64,000 nucleotides of DNA from Anagrus nilaparvatae (taxonomy: Eukaryota; Arthropoda; Insecta; Hymenoptera; Mymaridae): the NCBI GenBank assembly GCA_022575985.1, contig JAKSXM010000263.1, positions 7,978,001 through 8,042,000 on the forward strand, read 5' to 3'. Positions 33,563 to 45,416 of the stretch are shown piece by piece. Position numbers and translations under genes: made by a program. Numbering within the stretch: position 1 is the first letter of the stretch; the number at the start of each line of letters is the position of its first letter. The notes beneath the pieces are model-generated. The model had not been told where the DNA came from. It did no database searches and saw nothing but the letters and a program-made list of their open reading frames with translations.

Positions 33563-34389
33563 TTCTATTTGATATTTTGTTAGTAACAAGCCTTCAGAAC
33601 ATTTTAGCAGTAAAAAGATTGTAGCAAGATTTCTAAAAGATTTCTAAAACATTTTTAAAACCTTTTTCCTAATTTTTACCGATTTTCATTTGCAAATTGG
33701 CACACTACATTAAATTGTACGTCAAAATAATTATTTTGGAGATTAGTTTTATGAACTGAAGTATCATATTTGGTCCAGTATTTTTGTCTACTGTCAGTTT
33801 TTGAAATGAAAACATCCTAATGTTTAAAGACGGGGGGGGAGGGGGTAATTCAAGCATATAATTTGGAGAGGGGCTCAAATGGACTTAAAATAATTTCGAT
33901 TTAGGAGCTTAGAATAATCCGGGTTTAGGGACTTAGAATAAATCAGGTTTAGGTTCTGTAGGGACTTTAGGGACTTAAAATAAGTTCGATAAAGGGTTCT
34001 AGAATAATAAGGATTTTAGGAGCATAAATTTACATGCGTGCCAATCATTTTCCTAGAATACTATTTATTTAATGGTTACATAATACTAGCAGTGATTGCA
34101 AGTATATGTTCCATGATTGTTGTTTGTGAGTTCACAAATTGGTTGTAAGTTTTTTCATATTCTACTTATAGTATTTTGATTTATAATAAAAATATAAGCT
34201 ACCCAATGGAATGTCCAAACCGGAATTTTTGCATATGAGTAATTCTTAGTGAAACTTTACTAAAGGGAAGGTGAACATTTGGGATTTTCATAAAACCAAT
34301 TCAAATGGGTTTAGTACGCAGAATTATCATTTCATACAAATTTTTAAGCTTTTAGATTGAAAGCTTTATAAATGTCAGCTGTTTTTCAA
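33563..34389. other. No gene; short degenerate repeats
   Basis: A G-run near 33830 is followed by ~30-bp degenerate tandem units (GGGACTTAGAATAA-type, 33880-34020). Similar units recur near 44510-44700 and 51960-52030. No coding signal. Confidence 0.45.
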
Positions 34390-34399
34390 TTTTAAACTT

Positions 34400-34990
34400 T
34401 TATCAAAGTTGCTAGAAAAGTGTGAGCTAATTTTGCGGTTTTCCTTAGTTTCATTTCTGTTGGCAATATTTTTTAAAAATTAGTTTCAGAATACAGAATA
34501 GCACATGAAAGTATATTTTTAAACTTTTTTGGCAGTATTCAAAGTCAATGAAGCTCATAAAAAATTTTTCATTACAAGCTGCAAAAAAGATCTACTTTCT
34601 TACTTTCAGGCGACCTTTTTCTCGCTTTTAATGAAAAACAATGAGTTGAACATGGGAAAAAATGTAGGAAATTTCACTTTCAATGCTGTTTGGCTCGTTC
34701 GCTGCGCTCACTCGTGCATACAACTGCATTGAAACCCAAATCCTATTTTTTTTCCCTTGTTGAACAAATAGTTATTTTAGCAAAGGAAGTAATACGAGCA
34801 AAAACTTTTTCATTTCTATTGGCAATATTTGTCAAGCAATAGCTCAAAAACTATTCTCAGAATATAAAACATGTGCTGTTCTGTGTTATGGAAATGATTT
34901 TTGAGCTAATTTTTAAAAAATATTGCCAAAATAAAATGAAAAGAACGTTTGCTCCTATAACTTTTTTTACTCAAAAATTAACGTGTAAAA
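34400..34990. repeat. Inverted-repeat element (~0.6 kb)
   Basis: TTGGCAATATTTTTTAAAAATT near 34458 recurs in inverse near 34905, with matching flanks (AGAATACAGAATAGCAC and its complement). A GC-richer centre at ~34690-34710 contains CTCGTTCGCTGCGCTCACTC. It is non-coding. Confidence 0.5.
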
Positions 34991-35455
34991 ATATTTTGGC
35001 TATTTTTAATATAATTTTAAATCCGATAATTACTTAAAATAATAAATTTGTGTATTATATAAATTTGAATGATTATTTTATTTTAATTTAAAACTTAAAA
35101 AATATAAACCTCAATTTTTATTTTTATGGCCTTTAGAAAAAAGTGGTGGGTTTTTTACGTTTGCTATAGGCTTTGGAGGAGTTTAAATAATGATTTTATA
35201 CAATAAGACATGAAATAATTTTTCTTAAATGATGATTTATCGTTAACTAGATTGCCATAATAGGGCCATAATTGATGGCCAGTTTATGCCCCATCACCAT
35301 AAATCATGGCCATAATATAATAATTTTTATTCCTAGGGATTAAATTAATTTTATAATGAAATTATAAAAAAATGGCATTATTCTGCGCGCGCAGAGCGCG
35401 TGGCTATTCTAATATTATTATGCAATACATAATCATGGAGCACCGCCGGTACTTA
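34991..35455. other. No gene recognised
   Basis: AT-rich sequence with a GGCCATAAT-type short repeat cluster at 35255-35325 and a GCGCGC palindrome near 35385. Confidence 0.45.
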
Positions 35456-36238
35456 CACTCAGAGAAAAATATAGTGAAAACGACTGTTTTTTCATCATAG
35501 TCATATACACTCGTCGTAATTCGACTCGTGGCGACAGTATATTATAGATGCAAGGACTCGATCAGCGGTCAGTGTTCACGACTCTCAAAGAATAGACAAA
35601 ATAACTTTTCTAAAAAGTCGCGAATAGAATGCTCAAGTAACAATCACCACCCCTTTTTTTAAAGTCAGCACGTGTATAAATTATATTCAAAATTTAAGCG
35701 CCGGTAAAGAAAGCTTTAAAATTTTAACTTGATTATTGAAATTATCGCTTATTATAATTATTAAATTATTTAATAATAAATTACTTAATTATCTATTAAT
35801 TTTTCTTAAATATTTTACAGAATAATATATAGTAAAATACTTTAAAATTGTTACCAAAAAATGTAATCTTATAAACTTTATTTACACAATTAAAGAAAAT
35901 AAATAATAATTAATTAAGTTAATTATTTATTAACATAAATTATTAAGCAATCTGCAATATTACTTGAACCTATATTTTATACCTGATTTTATATATAATA
36001 AAAAAAGGGGAGGTTACACCGATTCTATATACGGGCAGCTCGAATAGTATCGTGACTCTCCGGTAAGGAGAAAATAACTATACCGCAAAAATCGTGAACA
36101 CTATGCGCTTTACCTAGTCGTTTTGACTTTTATGCATAGGCACCTCGCATCGAAAATCACTGTGAAACCTTCAAATTTTTAAAACAGTGTAAACGACTAT
36201 ACGAGTTGACTCATTTTCACTGTATTTTTCTCTGAGTG
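35456..36238. mobile_element. 783-bp MITE with TA target duplication
   Basis: The ends CACTCAGAGAAAAATA(T/C)AGTG are inverted and each is flanked by TA (35454-35455, 36239-36240). The interior is AT-rich with no ORF. The TA duplication suggests a Tc1/mariner-type origin. Confidence 0.65.
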
Positions 36239-36256
36239 TACACAGCAACAGTAACA

Positions 36257-36368
36257 ACAGCCGGTGAAGAACCATATGAATGTAATTGTCGACGATGCAA
36301 TAAAATCATAATACATTTGTATGTCTTACGCACAGGCGAAAGACCTTACAAATGTGCAGTAACTTAAA
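36257..36368 (+). pseudogene. C2H2 zinc-finger gene remnant
   Basis: About 36 codons include two finger linkers (GEEPYECN and TGERPYKC). The finger between them is degenerate, lacking a normal second Cys spacing and His, and a stop follows. It is a small relic of a Kruppel-type gene trapped between repeats. Confidence 0.6.
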
Positions 36369-36412
36369 TATTTTTATGAATTACTATTTGCTTTTTCTAT
36401 TTTTTATTATAA

Positions 36413-37087
36413 CTAGAGGGCAAGCCCCCTGCGCGCTAAAGCGCGCCAACCCCCTCAAATCATATTTTATGTTTAATCGAAAAGTTTTTTAATTCACAAA
36501 TAAAAACAATTGTACAGTGAGATGTCAATTTTAAATAATGAACTTTTTTCATAATTTTAATAAACCTTTTGTTATTTTTATTTTAAAAATTTATCTCAAA
36601 AAAAAATATTGCATTATTGTCCCTCCCTGCTACGCACCTTGGGCCAGAATCCTTTTCTTCCCTCAAAATAAATTTTTCTTCTGTTCTGCACGGCGAAATT
36701 TTTTAATAGGATGACGAAATACTCGAATTAATTTTCATATGTTATTATACAAATATATAATTAATTTTCTATTAGTTTAAACATTTTTCATTAAAATTTA
36801 TAATTATTTTTACTGTTTATATTATATAAATTAAAAAATTAATATTTACAATTGTCTACAGTCTTTTTCTACAAATTTGTATACAGCGCGCGCCGCGCTA
36901 TTATTATATTTCTTATTTATATTTAATTATGAAAAATACCCAAAATTTTATTAATAATTAAGAAAAGATTCAATAATAATAATAATTATTTAACGCGCGA
37001 GAGTATAGTGCTGTTAAAACATTACAGCGCGTGCGCCAGAATAAATCGATGACGAAATTCGTTACATTTCAGTTTTATAGAGAAAGA
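36413..37087 (-). mobile_element. Helitron-like element copy 2 (intact, ~675 bp)
   Basis: It has the same 3' terminus (GC hairpins plus CTAG then T) and the same 5' start TCTTTCTCTATAAAACTG as copy 1, without the 20.9-kb insertion. At 36680-36700 it has the near-identical empty site (TGTTCTGCACGGCG). It is non-autonomous. Confidence 0.7.
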
Positions 37088-37333
37088 ATATTAATAATAA
37101 TTATTAAAATCTTTCATTATAAGGTTGTATAATTTTGCATTCAGGACTTCTATTAATTGATGAGCATTATTCTGATCTTCATTCATTATTACACAAGCTA
37201 TATAATTTTAACCCATGGATATTGGTTCCTCATAGAGAAACCATTGTGATCGGTCAAAATTTTTTTTCTGATTTTTTGGCATATAAGCACGTTTTGAGAC
37301 CTCAGGAAGCTAAAAAATCGGTTTTTAAAAAAA

Positions 37334-37336
<3 letters not shown>

Positions 37337-37378
<42 letters not shown>
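37337..37378 (+). repeat. (TG)n microsatellite
   Basis: About 20 TG units. The equivalent place in copy 1 (2160) has only a short TG run. Confidence 0.9.
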
Positions 37379-37379
<1 letters not shown>

Positions 37380-37435
37380 TTATGTTGTATGTATATATGT
37401 ACGTATGTCTGTAACCGGTGATATTTCACTACCAG

Positions 37436-39317
37436 CCCACCTGAAGATAAAGACGTCTTTTTACACATCCTAAAACACGTCCGATTATGAGAATTTCGGA
37501 CGTGATTTAAGACGTGTTTTAAGACGTCAAAAAAGACGTCTTTTAACAATTTAAAAAATTTTTAAAAAAAAGCTTTAAAAAATATAAAAAATATTTTAAT
37601 TAACTGTAGCAAATTTAATTACTGAAATAAAAAATAAAATTCAATATCTATAAAAATAAATAAAAAAAAAAAAAAAAAAAATCAATACTGCCGAGTTATA
37701 CCCAGGGCAGCGGCAAACCCACGTTCTTTCGAACAAGCGTCCATCAGGAATGACATTAAACGAACTCGGCCAAAACTCATCTAGCACATGGGTATAAATT
37801 ATAATAGGTATACACCGTACACAAAATTTAAAAAACTTCAACAATTATTCAATTATAAACTGGTCTTATGGATCAATTAAAAACTTTTAGTATACATTAT
37901 TATTAAAAATTAATTTATGGACATGAGGGCGGGAGGACAAATTATTATGGGTGGGCCAAGCGCATATTATAATCGCGGCAGGATATAAGTTGTGGCGCGC
38001 GAGCCATCGTTACAGCTGAGCATTGTAATGATGACTTCTGCTATAAGCTATTATTATTGTTTATGTGCTCTGAAAGTCTGTACATATTTTTTGTTAAGCT
38101 AGATTAAATTAACAAATTAAGGTTAATATTTTTATATGGATAAAAAGAAATTGGTTTTTTATGAGTGAACAAATTATTAAAATATAGAACATAAAACATC
38201 CAGGATTAATCACATCATTTAAAAAATTCCTTTAATAATTTATGCAAATATGCTGAAAATTTGTGTGTTCAATGTCAAACTTCAAAAATTTGCACAATAA
38301 TTTTTATTGTGGAGTTGTGTCAAGAGATAACTTAAATTTTAAAATATATATTAGAGGAAGCAGGTCAAAAGCATAAGAGAATTATTATACCGGATTGATA
38401 TTAAGATTGATAATATGAAATATTTAAAGCTTTAAGCAACACAACGCTAAATTCTATTTGCTTTCTCCAGAACTTAGTTAGCACGCCACAACTTATATCC
38501 TGCCGCGATTATAATATGCGCGTGGCCCACCCATTATAATTTGTCCTCCCGCCCCCATGTCCATAAATTAATTTTTAATAATAATGTATACTCAAAGTTT
38601 TTAATTGATGCATAAGACCAGTTTATAATTGATTAATTGTTGAAGTTTTTTAAATTTCGTGTACGGTGTATACCTATTATAATTTATACCCATGTGTTAG
38701 ATGAGTTTTGGCCGAGCTCGTTTAATGTCATTCCTGATGGACGCTTGTTCGAAAGAACGTGGGTTCGCCGCTGCCCTGGGTGTAACTCGGCAGTATTGAT
38801 TTTTTTTTTTTTTTTTATTTATTTTTATAGATATTGAATTTTATTTTTTATTTCAGTAATTAAATTTGATATAGTTAATTAACGCCATCCTAAACCCCTA
38901 TGCTTTTAACATTGAGTCGGTAAGGCAGAGTCCATTTTGAAAAAGGTCGCCAATCCATTTCTAATCAAATTTGTGGCTTCATATTGATTCATTCACTTGG
39001 AAAAATCATTCTTTATAGCCTAAAATATTTTTTTTGTTTTTTCTATAGCTTAAAAAAGCCGACATTTAAAAAATTTTTACCGACACATTTGGGTTTAGGA
39101 TAGCCTTAAAATATTTTTTATATTTTTTAAAGCTTTTTTTAAAAAATTTTTTAAATTGTTAAAAGACGTCTTTTTTGACGTCTTAAAACACGTCTTAAAT
39201 CACGTCCGAAATTCTCATAATCGGACGTGTTTTATGATGTGAAAAAAGACGTGTTTTAGGATGTGTAAAAGGACGTCATTTAGGATGTGTAAAAAGACGT
39301 CTTTATCTTCAGGTGGG
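37436..39317. mobile_element. ~1.9-kb foldback element
   Basis: Arms 37436-38006 and 38481-39317 are ~97% identical inverted repeats starting CCCACCTGAAGATAAAGACG. Subterminal AAGACGTC(TT)/AACACGTC blocks are repeated several times. The centre (38007-38480) is unique. Each arm has a small ORF of ~66 codons that is a mirror copy and not supported as a gene. Confidence 0.85.
38882..39108. mobile_element. ~225-bp insertion in the right foldback arm
   Basis: Absent from the left arm. Its ends CCATCCTAAACCC and GGGTTTAGGATAG are inverted repeats, so it is a small MITE. Confidence 0.65.
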
Positions 39318-40613
39318 AGTATGACATTAACACCTAATTTTGCTTTCAAAATTTTTTTTACCAAAAAGTCTCGATATACTTTTTTTTTTTTAATTTGGAT
39401 GTTATACCTCATTTTTTTCCATGAAAGTACTGATATCTAGAAGTATCGTTTTTACTCAATATCTCGAATCTTATAATTTATTTTTTTTTAATATTTTTTT
39501 TTCATAATTTTTTTTACCAAAAAATACAAAAAATGCCAATTTTTTTTTCTTTATGGACGCAGAACTTAATTTATTTCTGTGGAAGTCCTAGTTTTAGAAA
39601 TATCGTTTATAGTAAGTTTTTGGACCTGATACATAATTTTTTTAAATTTTTATCTCAAAATTTTTGTCGCCAAAAAATACAATAAACGCCAAAATTTTTT
39701 TTATTATAGGACGTAATACTCAATTTTTTCCTATGAAAGTACGAATATCTAGAATTATCGTTTGTAAAGAATTTCTCCATCTGATACGTAATTTTTCGAA
39801 TTTTTTTTTTTTTTAATTTATTGCATTAAATAATTAAAAAAATACCATAATTTTTTTTCTTTTTGGACGTAGTACCTCATTTTTTTCCATGAAAGTACTA
39901 ATATCTAGAATTATCGTTTTTACTCGTTATCTCCAATCCGATAACTAATTTTTCAAAAAAATTTTTTTTTTTAAATAATAATTTAGAACGTGACTTTTAC
40001 GAGCATAATTTGTTGTTTATTATTTATATTTTTTTTTAATTTTTTACATAAAAAATTTAGAAAAAAACCATTATTTTTTTTTTTTGGACTTAGTACTTAA
40101 TTTCTTTCTATGAAAGTATGAATATCTAGAATTATCGTTTGTAAAGGATTTCTCTATCTGATACAGGGGGCTGACGACGAAATTCAGTTATTCAGAATAG
40201 CAGAAAAAATATTCAAAAAATTTTTTTTGTGGGAAACTGTTGTAAATGGCTTGAAATGTACTTATTTCAGTCTGAATCGTTCTGAATAGCTCTGAATAGT
40301 TCTGAAACCGAAAAAAATTTTTTTTTTCTTAAATTGTTCAAAATGACTGGAAACGCAAAGAAAAGTTTATAAGAAGGTCTGAATCAGTCTGAATCACTCT
40401 GAATCATAGTTTTTTTAAATTTTTACTAGGAAATCTTAAATTTTGCATAAAAACTTCTCTGAATAACTTCTCGGACAAATATTTTTAAAGATCTGAATCA
40501 CTCTGAATCAATCTGAAATGCATTTTTGCTTGTGGGGAGTCGTTAAAATTGTATTAAAATTTCTGAAAATTCCTTAAGATCATTGAATACCTTAAGAAAA
40601 ATATTTTAAAAAA

Positions 40614-43600
40614 TGGACAATTTAAATATCAGACTCGTTTTCAGCAAGTCTAAAAAAATAAACAACCGATTAATAAAATACCCATAAGCATAACCTTAAA
40701 ATACCTATTGTTAGCAACTAAACTACACAGACAGCATGAAACGTTTTTAATTTGTTTCAAAAGTTTCAAAAACGTTTCTTTTTACAATTTTTAGTTTACA
40801 TAGAAACGTTTTGTCCTGTCTGTGTATTTTCTGATAGCCAAAAAATAAAAAATACCGTAAAAAATTTTATAAACCTAGAAGCAAAAAAAAGTGATTATGA
40901 AATAGGGCTCTATTCCTAAACTACAAAATAATAACAAGCTTTTAGACTATTGATATTATCTGTATATGAATTTGGTTATTTGTATATTTTATTTGTATTG
41001 CTGCTTTTATAGATAATTTAACCCCTTAATGCAGAATTAAGATAGGAATCCCATATATTTATGACGAGTATACTCGTCCTACCGCACTAAGGGGTTAAAA
41101 TACAAAAATAATTAAATACTTTAAAATTATTTGATTTTCTTTTCATTTTCTTTGTTAAACAGTATAAAAAGCCTCAAGTAGCTAGTTCATATGAGTCAAC
41201 CACCATTTGCGCCTTGACCGTCCATTTTAATCCCTCCACCTAATTGCACAATAATACCACAAAACTTAACATATTTTGGTTCAAAGTATAGAAAAATTAG
41301 TATTAGGACAAATGATAGCAAAATTATTTTTTGAAAGTGAGCATTTCTAACTTCCACCGCAATTTATCGGTTGCCAGGACTTCTTTGCACAGTATTAATT
41401 TAATTCTTTTATTTTTTATATTTTTAATATTTTTCCTTTTTTTTTTTATGTTAAATTTTATATACAAAAATTTATAACCGGTTTGTGTAACTACACAAAC
41501 AACGAGCATGGAACATGTTCACTTATAACACGGATAATAAAGTATCTATTGTGTTCATAATATAAATATTTATAAGCAAATATTTATATTTAGATTTTTA
41601 TTATAGAAATCATGCTGCTTAGACATCAAAGTGAATAAAATTAATTAAATTTTCAAATTATTATAGATTTTTAAATAATATGAATTTATTTTTTATTAAT
41701 TTTTACAATAAATTCTTTAAAAATTCTGCACCAATGGTCCCTAAGTACTTCTGCACCAATGATCTCTAGTAACGTCTGCACCAAAGGTCTTTAGGGACTT
41801 CTGCACTAAAGTTTCCTAGGTACTTCTGCACCAAAGGTCTTTAGGGACTTCTGCACAATAGGTCCCTAGGTACTTCTGCACCAAAGGTCTTTAGGGACTT
41901 CTGCACCAAAGGTCGTAAGTGACTTCTGCACCATAGATCCCTAGGTACTTCTGCACCAATGCTCCCTAGGTACTTCTGCACCAAAGGTCCCTAGGTACTT
42001 CTGCACCAATGCTCCCTAGGTACTTCTGCACCAAAGGTTCCTAGGTACTTCAGCACCAAAGGTCTTTAGGGACTTCTGCACCATAGGTCCCTAGGTACTT
42101 CTGCACCAAAGGTATTTAGAATACTTCTGCACCAAAGGTCTTTAGGTACTTCTGCACCATAGGTCCTTAGGTACTTCTGCACCAATGCTCTCTAGGTACT
42201 TCTGCACCAATTGACCCCCCCCCCCCTAAAAACGTCAATTTTTCACCCCCCCCCTAAAAGCGTCAATTTTTGACCCCCCCCCCTAAAAGCGTCAATTTTT
42301 TACCACCCCCCTAAAAACGTCAATTTTTGACCCCCCCTCTAAAAGCGTCAATTTTTCACCCCCCCCCCCCTGCCAAGCCAGACTTTTTCAAATACCCCAT
42401 CCAATGAACATGTTCCATGTTAAAAAAAACACTGTCAAGTAATTGGCACTATGGTTCCTCATTAGCAATAACAAAATGTTCTTAATGGTCTATTTTATTT
42501 AACAAAGTATAATGTCATGAGAAAAACTAAGAATTATCTTTTCCTTGATACTGTTAGTTTAACATCTCATGGAAAATATTAGGTTTTTTACATAAAAAAA
42601 AGAAGATTTTTCTACACTAGTACCTGATCTTCTTTTATGATAATTATGTTTGCTAAACAATAATTGGTGTAGCTGGTGTAGTTATATCTTGAAGACATAA
42701 TTACACCAGCTATAGGAATAAAGAAAAAATTTTTGCTACGTTTAAATTGAGGAATAAAAATGATACCTAGTAAAAACGTTAATTCTAGATATTAATAATT
42801 TCATAGAAATAAATTAAGTACTAAGTCCAAAAAGAAAAAAATTTATGGTGTTTTTTTAATTCTTTTATGTAAAGAATTAAGAAAAAAAAAAATTTCGAAA
42901 AATTACGTATCGGGCTGACGACGAAATTCAGCTATTCAGAATAGCAGAAAAAATATTCAAAAAATTTTTTTTGTGGGAAACTGTTGGAAATGGCTTGAAA
43001 TGTACTTATTTCAATCTGAGTCGCTCTGAATAGCTCTGAATAGCTCTGAATAGTTCTGAAACCGAAAAAAAAATTTTTTTTTCTTAAATTGTTCAAAATG
43101 ACTGGAAACGCAAAGAAAAGTTTATAAGAAGGTCTGAATCAGTCTGAATCATGCTAAATCATAGTTTTTTTAAATTTTTACTAGGAAATCTTAAATTTTG
43201 CATAAAAACTTCTCTGAATAACTTCTCGGACAAATATTTTTAAAGATCTGAATCACTCTGAATCAATCTGAAATGCATTTTTGCTTGTGGGGAGTCGTTA
43301 AAATTGTATTAAAATTTCTAAAAATTCCTTAAGATCATTGAATACCTTAAGAAAAATATTTTTAAAAATCTGAATCAGTCTGAATCACTCTGAATTATAG
43401 TTTTTTTTTAATTTTTGTCAGAAAATCCTTAATTTTGCATAAAAATTTATCGGAATAACTTCTCTGACAAATATTTTTAAAGATCTGAATCACTCTGAAT
43501 CAATCTAAAATGCATTTTTGTTTGTGGGGGGTCATTAAAATTGTATTAAAATTTCTAAAAATTCCTTAAGATCATTGAATACCTTAAGAAAAATATTTTT

Positions 43601-43652
43601 AAAAATCTGAATCAGTCTGAATCACTCTGAATTATAGTTTTTTTTTTAATTT
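40614..43652 (+). repeat. Left arm of a large inverted duplication
   Basis: Starting at TGGACAATTTAAATATCAG, this arm is the reverse complement of 54540-58076 at ~97-99% identity. It is interrupted by the insertion at ~41475-42431 and ends where the copia LTR begins. In order it contains unique flank sequence (40614-41470), family B inverted (42432-42908) and family C (42909-43652). Confidence 0.8.
41475..42431. repeat. Insertion with two adjacent minisatellites
   Basis: Bounded by CATGGAACATGTTCA near 41508 and its complement TGAACATGTTCCATG near 42405. Inside, ~32-bp units (AGGTACTTCTGCACCAAAGG type) fill 41720-42212. C-rich ~33-bp units (CCCCCCTAAAAGCGTCAATT) follow at 42213-42372. Absent from the right arm of the inverted duplication. 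Confidence 0.8.
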
Positions 43653-43954
43653 TGTAAGAAATAGGCTTTGTCCATTTCTTACATTCAAATATATGTAAGT
43701 ATATTTCTAAGAGATAAAAGAGATGTCAGCATCTATCACGGGAGACTTATTAGATACATATCTAATACGCCCTCCCACTACTAACTTTCGGCTTGGGCCT
43801 TGTCACCAAGCGAAAGTTAATCGTGCTTTGATCTTTAAGATTATCGGATGTATATGTCAGAGGTTTTAGGAAGTATTAAAAGAGTGTTGTTGCATCATAA
43901 TTATTGTGTGTAGTTATTGTGTTATTTTCCTATCCAAGATCCTTAAGTCTTATA
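43653..43954 (+). mobile_element. Copia-type 5' LTR
   Basis: About 300 bp beginning TGTAAGAAATAGG and ending TCTTATA, directly followed by a primer-binding site. It interrupts the family C tandem repeat at a precise point. No 3' LTR is visible, so the retrotransposon is truncated after gag. Confidence 0.65.
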
Positions 43955-43967
43955 TGGTAGCAGAGCT
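43955..43967 (+). promoter_or_regulatory. Copia primer-binding site
   Basis: TGGTAGCAGAGCT closely matches the initiator-methionine tRNA primer-binding sequence used by Ty1/copia elements (TGGTATCAGAGC). Confidence 0.65.
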
Positions 43968-45416
43968 GTGGTTATAAAAAGGATTTGGAAAATTGTTTAA
44001 ATAAAAAAATAAACATAAAAATACTCAGACGGTATGTAATATAAAACTATATATACATATTTAAGACGAACGCTCTCTCAATTGCAATCTAAAGTATAGA
44101 TGAATAAATTAATTAAAAAAAAACATTAATATTAATTTAATAAATAAAAATTACAGAAGATTATATAAAAAAAAATAAATAAATAAATAAAGATGCTAGA
44201 TAAAATTATGTTACATAATAAGAAGAGATGCAATGAGAGACGCGTGAAAGCATGAGAATTAAAGATGGATACTTTTCTTTGTTTTTGGGGATCATTTAAT
44301 ATAAAAGAAAGACACTCATTTATCTAAGCGCGGTCAGTAGGTCAAAAATTAAAAAAAAAGAGGAAGGAAGGCGAAAGAAACCCGACCTTTACCGGCGACC
44401 CCCGAATACTTTCTCTCTCCTGTACTCCGATCCCTTGGGTCGAGATACGGAGCGGAGGGAGTATTTATACATATATAGTTGCGCTCTCTCTCTCTTTCTC
44501 GATCAGCTGATGAATTTACATAAAGTGGGACTTAGAAAATTTTTGAAAAAAAAGGGACTTAGAATTTTTTTGAGAAAAAAAAAACTTAGAAATTTTTGAA
44601 AAAAAAGGGACTTAGAATTTTTTTAGAAAAATAACTTATACATTTTTTAATAATAAAAAAAGGGGACTTAGAAATTTGTTTTTAGATAAAACTTGGAAAT
44701 TTTTTTAAAAAAAACGATGTGCAGTCCATTTGAACCGAAAGAAGAGAGCGCATAATTATTAAGCGTGTTGCTAATTAATAAGAACGTTTTAAACTTGAAC
44801 CTCCTTTCACGCTCAGTAACTCTTTCGAGTCTGTCCTGCAGGTGGATTGAGCACACTGGCTTGGGAGGGAGTTCTAGCTAAGTTCCAAATTTATATAGAT
44901 CAATAATACGATAGATTAAAATCTGAAAGATGATAATCTTTTGACCAGATGATATCTAGAAGTTTAAAGTTTAATAAAATGCATTGGTCAAATTATGTAA
45001 TTACTGGGTTCAATGGCCAAAAGAGACTTGTGTTCAGTATCCTTTGTCCAATTGAGCATAGAAATTGGTAGAATCTCAATCATGACCCATACATGTGCGT
45101 GCGCAACCCAAAATCGATTAATTTATGTAGTAATTCACAGAATTAGATATCGATGAGTGGTGTGCATGTGTGGTGTTCAAGTTAGGAAACTCCAATTTCT
45201 TCTTCTTTACCAAGGCAATTTTAATGTTCGGTTGTCAGGGTTTAGAAGCATGAAATATTTCTCTATTATATAAAAAATTACAAGAATAATTATCTGGTAT
45301 ATAATGTAGTGACATAGCCACTATTTTATATAACAAAATACGAAGATTGAAATAAAAATAGTAAATTATAATTCAGAACATAGACTAATAGAGAATATTT
45401 ATAAATCCCAGGTCAG
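43968..45416. other. Copia leader and old repeat sequence
   Basis: A long leader before gag, with poly-A-rich GGGACTTAGAAATTTTT repeats (44510-44700) and a GC-richer patch at 44380-44460. No ORF is supported. Confidence 0.45.

Larger units (their letters stand above)
37205..40164 (+). repeat. Family B repeat, copy 2 (split by a foldback; 3' part at 56197)
   Basis: 37205-37400 and 39330-40164 correspond to successive parts of copy 1. The copy is interrupted first by the foldback at 37436-39317. It is interrupted again after TATCTGATAC at 40164 by the family C element, and its 3' part resumes at 56197. Confidence 0.65.

Noticed and set aside
37641..38837. Pair of ~66-codon ORFs on opposite strands
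   Set aside because: They are mirror copies created by the two arms of the foldback element at 37436-39317. The start and end lie in poly-A/T, so a gene is not supported.
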